A DNA stretch of 64,000 nucleotides from Mucilaginibacter agri (GTDB lineage Bacteria; Bacteroidota; Bacteroidia; Sphingobacteriales; Sphingobacteriaceae): contig NZ_WWEO01000041.1 of the NCBI RefSeq assembly GCF_009928685.1, forward strand, positions 186,001-250,000. The letters are read 5' to 3'. The position numbers and the translations under genes are program-made. The notes beneath the pieces were generated by a model. The model did not search any database, was not told the origin of the DNA, and saw only the letters and a program-made list of their open reading frames with translations. Positions 60,297 through 64,000 of the stretch are shown here, piece after piece (the first letter of the stretch is position 1; every line of letters starts with the position of its first letter).

Positions 60297-62165
60297 TTAT
60301 TGCGGCAATTTATCAAGTGGCGGCACATTGGTTTCCGAACCGCTGTAGCCTTTATTTTGATTAATATGCCCGTTTATATTCAGCAAAATATCGTTGTTAG
60401 GTATTGGCCATAACACATGGTAAGGCGAAATAGTAAACGTATTGCCCGAATTGGTAACGACGCCCTTGTTGTAAAAATCGTTTTTCTCGATAATACGATC
60501 GTAGAAGAAGTTAGCCGTAGCGAAGTTGGCCACATTATAAGATTTGCCAGCATACGACGGTTTTCCTGTAAGCGCATAAATAAATGCGATACGAGTCAAC
60601 TCCGTTTTGCGCGGTTCCTCCCAATATAGTTCGCGGGCGCGCTCGTCGAGCACAGTACCGATGTTGATCTTACTTGGGTCTGTAAACAAAGTTGCTTTGG
60701 CGCGAGCGCGTACCGCATTCAGATCAGCCATTGCCGATGCCAGGTCGCCTTTCCATACGTAAGCTTCGGCACGCAATAAATAGGTTTCGGCTAAACGGAA
60801 AACATACCAGTCGGTGTTTGTACCGCGCGGTGGGCTCCAGTATTTATCTACCGCGATATTAGTTGAGCTGATGAACACTTTGTAGTGTGGCCAGCCAAAC
60901 CAGCAACGGATGGTGTCTTTAGCGCCGTTTAAGAACATGGTGTTCACATTGTCTTTAGTGTACTGCACCAGGTTTTTACCATACCAGGTAGGATCCGATG
61001 TTTTTAATGCCGGCGCGTTGTACACTAGGTCGGTCATATTCATCCACATGCCCGGGGCGTGGCGAAGGTCGGTATTATCGGTCCAAATGTATTTGGTACT
61101 ATATGGTGTACCGCGGTAGCGGCCAATGCCACGGCCGTAATAAAGCGAAAGCGGAATTTCGGCGGTAACCGCATCTGTAATACCTGTTTTTTTGTTAGGC
61201 GTTAATATTACGTTGGCGTTGGCATAAAACGGCGTGGTATTACGCATTAATTGCGAGCCAAGGGCTGTTGCTCCATCCAATGTTTCACGGTCGAGTACCA
61301 GGTATAGTGCTTCGGTATTGGTAGCAATTGCTTTATTATCCGGGCGATGTAAATCCCAGATTACGTTTTTGGTCGCGTCGCCACCAGTGCTGCCAAAACG
61401 GGCCGTCATCAGGCGATACTTGCCGCCGTTAATTACGCCCGAAGATGTAGTAACGGCCTCATCAAACTTGCCCAGCTCTAAATAAATTTTGGTAAGCAGG
61501 TGGCCAATCGCGCCTTTGGTTACTTCGCCTTTAGCACCGTTGTCGGTTACATTTGCCAGGGCAAACTCCAGGTCGGTTCTCATTTTATCCAGAATTACTT
61601 CACGTTTGGTGCTGTAGTATGCTGTATTAGCCGTTGTTTCTTCTTTCAAAATCAATGGCACGTCACCAAACTCATTGCATAAACGGTAATAAGCGTATGC
61701 TCGCTGAAAATATGCCTGGCCAAGTACCGAGTTACGATCTGCAGGGGAAGCCCATTTCACGTTGTCTATGCGAGATATAATGGTGTTGGCATAGTGAACG
61801 CCTTTAAACCATTGCTGCCAGTACCAGCCAATTTTGTTATAGTCGTCGCTGTTAAGGTTAGCTGTCGGGGTTATCCTGATGTTTAAGTCTTGCGCCGGTG
61901 TGGTCTTATCTGTTGTACCCTCTACGGCAACATCAGAGAAAATAGATTCGGTAAGCATGGGGGCCGAATCGCCAAAAAACTCGCTTCTGTTTATGGTATT
62001 ACAGCCTTCTAATGCCGTTTGCATTGCAGCCGGGGTTGTTAACGAAACATCCGGAGTAAACTTAGACAGTGATTCTGGCTGGAGGAAACTTTTACTACAC
62101 CCCTCACTTAGCAATATCACGGCTAATGATAAAGCTGCTATTCCTTTTTTATTTATAGTTTTCAT
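60297..62165 (-). CDS. RagB/SusD family nutrient-binding lipoprotein
   Basis: A 622-residue SusD-like protein. Signal peptide with lipobox LLSEGCSK (Cys about 23), then the TPR-rich SusD fold: WYWQQWFKGVHYANTIISRID, GQAYFQRAYAYYRLCNEFGDVPL, GAIGHLLTKIYLELGKFDEAV, and the C-terminal RLAETYLLRAEAYVWKGD and LDERARELYWEEPRKTELTR. It caps the SusC transporter and captures a glycan or other nutrient; the substrate is not evident. It begins 24 bases behind susC. Confidence 0.95.
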   Translation of the reverse strand: MKTINKKGIAALSLAVILLSEGCSKSFLQPESLSKFTPDVSLTTPAAMQTALEGCNTINRSEFFGDSAPMLTESIFSDVAVEGTTDKTTPAQDLNIRITPTANLNSDDYNKIGWYWQQWFKGVHYANTIISRIDNVKWASPADRNSVLGQAYFQRAYAYYRLCNEFGDVPLILKEETTANTAYYSTKREVILDKMRTDLEFALANVTDNGAKGEVTKGAIGHLLTKIYLELGKFDEAVTTSSGVINGGKYRLMTARFGSTGGDATKNVIWDLHRPDNKAIATNTEALYLVLDRETLDGATALGSQLMRNTTPFYANANVILTPNKKTGITDAVTAEIPLSLYYGRGIGRYRGTPYSTKYIWTDNTDLRHAPGMWMNMTDLVYNAPALKTSDPTWYGKNLVQYTKDNVNTMFLNGAKDTIRCWFGWPHYKVFISSTNIAVDKYWSPPRGTNTDWYVFRLAETYLLRAEAYVWKGDLASAMADLNAVRARAKATLFTDPSKINIGTVLDERARELYWEEPRKTELTRIAFIYALTGKPSYAGKSYNVANFATANFFYDRIIEKNDFYNKGVVTNSGNTFTISPYHVLWPIPNNDILLNINGHINQNKGYSGSETNVPPLDKLPQ

Positions 62166-62189
62166 GTTATTCTATCTTTTAAATCCCTC

Positions 62190-64000
62190 TTAAAAAGTTG
62201 CGTTTACACCAATTGAAATAATTCTTGGAGTAGGACCAGGCCTTCCATCATCGGTGGTATTTTGCGGATCCCAGTAATGCCAGTTAGGAGCATACACATA
62301 GGTATTGTTCGAATTCGCAAAAACTTTTAGATTTTGCATGTGCATGCTGTGCACCAGGTTTTTTGGCAAGGTGTAAGCGAATGAAATGGTGTTTAAACGC
62401 ACAAATGACGAGCTACGCCATATATTGAAAGAGGTACCGCTTGAGCCCGAGTTCAAACGTGCATAATCATTAATTGGGTTGTCGGCTGTCCAGTATGGGT
62501 ATACGTAAGAGCTTTGACGTTGATTACCCACGCTGCCCGGACTATTTTTGGCCTGATTAAATTGGTTTAACTGCCCCATGCTCGATACCAAGAGGAATGA
62601 AAAATCGAAGTTCTTCAGGAAGTTGAAATCATTTCGCAACGACCAGTTATAGCGAGGACTGGTATACCCGATAAATTGTTTATCGGCATCGGTATACTTG
62701 TATTGGTTAGGGCCATCATTAACGAGTTTTTGCAATTTAAAATCGCCCGGTACCGCACCATATAGTGCTGCCTGTGTTTTTTCGGCAGTTTGCCATACAC
62801 CTATTACTTTGTAATCCCATATTACGTTAACATCTTTTCCAATAAACCAGTTGTTTGCCGGGTCATTGGCTTCGGTGGTAGTAGTATTACCATTGGCATC
62901 TGTTACCGTTGTTGGTCCGTAAAGGTGCTTCAATGTGTTGCGGTTTAATGAGAATGTGGCCGAAGAGCTCCAGTTAAAGTTTGCACTTCTGATGTTCTTA
63001 CTGCTCAAAGACACCTCGACACCGTTATTGTCTAACTGTCCAATGTTTGAAATTACGGTAGTTTGATTATATCCCATTACCTGCGGGATGCTTCTCTTAA
63101 CTAAAAGGTCGCTGGTTTTTTTGTGATAAACATCTATGCTACCGCTCAACCGGTTGTTGAGCACGGCAAAGTCCAAACCAAAGTTTAGGGATGCGGTTTG
63201 TTCCCATCTGAGGTCGGGGTTTGCAATATTGTTTACAAATGACGCATTTCCTGCTGTAGCTGTTCCTCCGCTGATAACTGGGTATTTGTTCGAGCCTAAT
63301 AACGCAAACGCGATAGTAGGGTCAACAGTTCCGTCGGTTTGCAGGTCGCGGTTACCATTTACGCCGTAGCTTACACGTAACTTACCGTAGTTTAACCAGC
63401 TTAATGCCTTGCTCGACTTTACAAAGTTTTCATCCGTAAATATCCATGCAAATGCGCCCGCCGGGAAAGTAGCATAAGGATTATTTTGGCCAAAGGCAGA
63501 ATAACCATCTTTACGAACGGAACCTGTTAATATATAACGGCCCAACAACGAATAATTTACGCGAGCCATTAAGCCGCTGGCAGTATAAACACGGTCATCG
63601 CTACTTACAGTTGGTAAATTACCCGAGCCAATATTATGGAAACTCAGGTCGTCTGTCGGGCTGAAACCCTGGTTGCCGTCGTTATCATACCAGGTTTGGT
63701 ATTTTTCTCCTTCCGCCAATAAGGTTACATCAATGCTATGTACACCAAAGGTTTTGTTCCAGGTTAACAAGTTATCGATGGTGTATTTGTACCTGTTTTC
63801 CATAGAGCGGGTTGCCGAACCACCTGGCGTAGTTACGTTAGGATTCAGCGATGAATTATGGTAGAAGTTTCTGTAGGATTCAATATCAGGAGCAAAGTTG
63901 AACTGGTATTTGATACCGAAAGGCAATTTCACCTTGGCGTATAAGTTTGCAAACAATGTGTTCTGTACTGCCATGCGCTCATCGTATTGGTGAGCTAATA
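62190..64000 (-). CDS. SusC/RagA family TonB-dependent transporter (C-terminal part, cut by window edge)
   Basis: The frame runs from the stop at 62190 to the window end without interruption (about 603 residues). The sequence is all TonB-dependent beta-barrel: LRVSYGVNGNRDLQ, ADLRWEQTASLNFGLDFAVLNNRLSGSIDVYHKKT (as pattern), NFNWSSSATFSLN, YNWSLRNDFNFL and the terminal ISIGVNATF ending in Phe. The signal, CarboxypepD-like and plug domains lie beyond the edge. An ATG at 63974 is internal, not a start. It pairs with the SusD gene to import a nutrient. Confidence 0.93.
   Translation of the reverse strand, partial: LAHQYDERMAVQNTLFANLYAKVKLPFGIKYQFNFAPDIESYRNFYHNSSLNPNVTTPGGSATRSMENRYKYTIDNLLTWNKTFGVHSIDVTLLAEGEKYQTWYDNDGNQGFSPTDDLSFHNIGSGNLPTVSSDDRVYTASGLMARVNYSLLGRYILTGSVRKDGYSAFGQNNPYATFPAGAFAWIFTDENFVKSSKALSWLNYGKLRVSYGVNGNRDLQTDGTVDPTIAFALLGSNKYPVISGGTATAGNASFVNNIANPDLRWEQTASLNFGLDFAVLNNRLSGSIDVYHKKTSDLLVKRSIPQVMGYNQTTVISNIGQLDNNGVEVSLSSKNIRSANFNWSSSATFSLNRNTLKHLYGPTTVTDANGNTTTTEANDPANNWFIGKDVNVIWDYKVIGVWQTAEKTQAALYGAVPGDFKLQKLVNDGPNQYKYTDADKQFIGYTSPRYNWSLRNDFNFLKNFDFSFLLVSSMGQLNQFNQAKNSPGSVGNQRQSSYVYPYWTADNPINDYARLNSGSSGTSFNIWRSSSFVRLNTISFAYTLPKNLVHSMHMQNLKVFANSNNTYVYAPNWHYWDPQNTTDDGRPGPTPRIISIGVNATF

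Noticed and set aside
60128..60328. 66-residue minus-strand frame between susD and tRNA-Pro
   Set aside because: It spans the susD terminator and the end of tRNA-Pro, with no homology features.
62190..63974. SusC-type gene taken as complete, starting at the ATG at 63974
   Set aside because: The frame stays open upstream to the window end (LAHQYDER before the Met), and 594 residues is far too short for a SusC protein, which needs a plug domain.

Overview
The window comes from a Bacteroidota chromosome, most likely Sphingobacteriaceae (Mucilaginibacter/Pedobacter-like). The pointers are a SusC/SusD pair, TAnnTTTG-type -7 promoter boxes, many Cys-anchored lipoproteins, single-gene transcription units on both strands and several palindromic intergenic repeats of the type common in this phylum. 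No plasmid, phage or insertion-sequence genes were seen, and the first two thirds is ordinary core genome.

Layout. 1-6.4 kb: N-terminus of a membrane acyltransferase, a lipoprotein, pdhB, a GNAT enzyme and a secreted S9 peptidase. 6.4-10.7 kb: apaG, dusB, then a CPBP protease / DUF2007 / cdsA / psd lipid cluster. 11.3-13.9 kb: the ribosome/tRNA set rpsP, rimM, trmD, rplS, spread out by repeats. 14.3-18.2 kb: pfkA, a DsbD system split into two genes, and birA. 18.2-22.6 kb: rsfS, ftsH, a LutC-like gene and a phosphoesterase. 22.8-25.7 kb: two tandem small paralogues with a membrane protein, histidine kinase and response regulator. 25.7-41 kb: a radical SAM gene, a TPR protein, a zinc-ribbon protein, Nif3, an S41 protease, small membrane proteins, mfd, hpt, an M16 protease, def, an Nfu-like protein and mrp. 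41-50.7 kb: a GT51 transglycosylase, a nitroreductase, a LacI regulator, a PAS histidine kinase, a HAD phosphatase and a formylglycine-generating-enzyme homologue.

The exciting part is 50.7-60.0 kb, which looks like an RNA repair / RNA quality-control island. A WYL-domain regulator is divergent from the RNA ligase gene rtcB, and 5 kb further on lies a Ro60 (TROVE-vWA) gene. rtcB and the Ro60 gene carry the same promoter architecture, TGCGCA-N7-YGCGCA-N12-CTTTGTA, with identical spacing, so they are probably one regulon. Directly downstream of the Ro60 gene is a tandem array of seven RNA units (59072-59960). Each is closed by a terminal helix with a bulged U, followed by an internal loop and a second helix; both helices show compensatory changes between units. 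Most units enclose pieces of tRNA in circularly permuted order: T-arm first, acceptor stem sealed by a short loop, then U8-A9 and the D-arm. One unit is permuted differently, being opened in the D-loop. This is the layout expected of bacterial Y RNAs (YrlA-like tRNA mimics), here as a diversified multi-copy array. A bidirectional terminator, tRNA-Pro and a SusD/SusC pair close the window.

All calls were made by reading the sequence; no database search or folding program was run.
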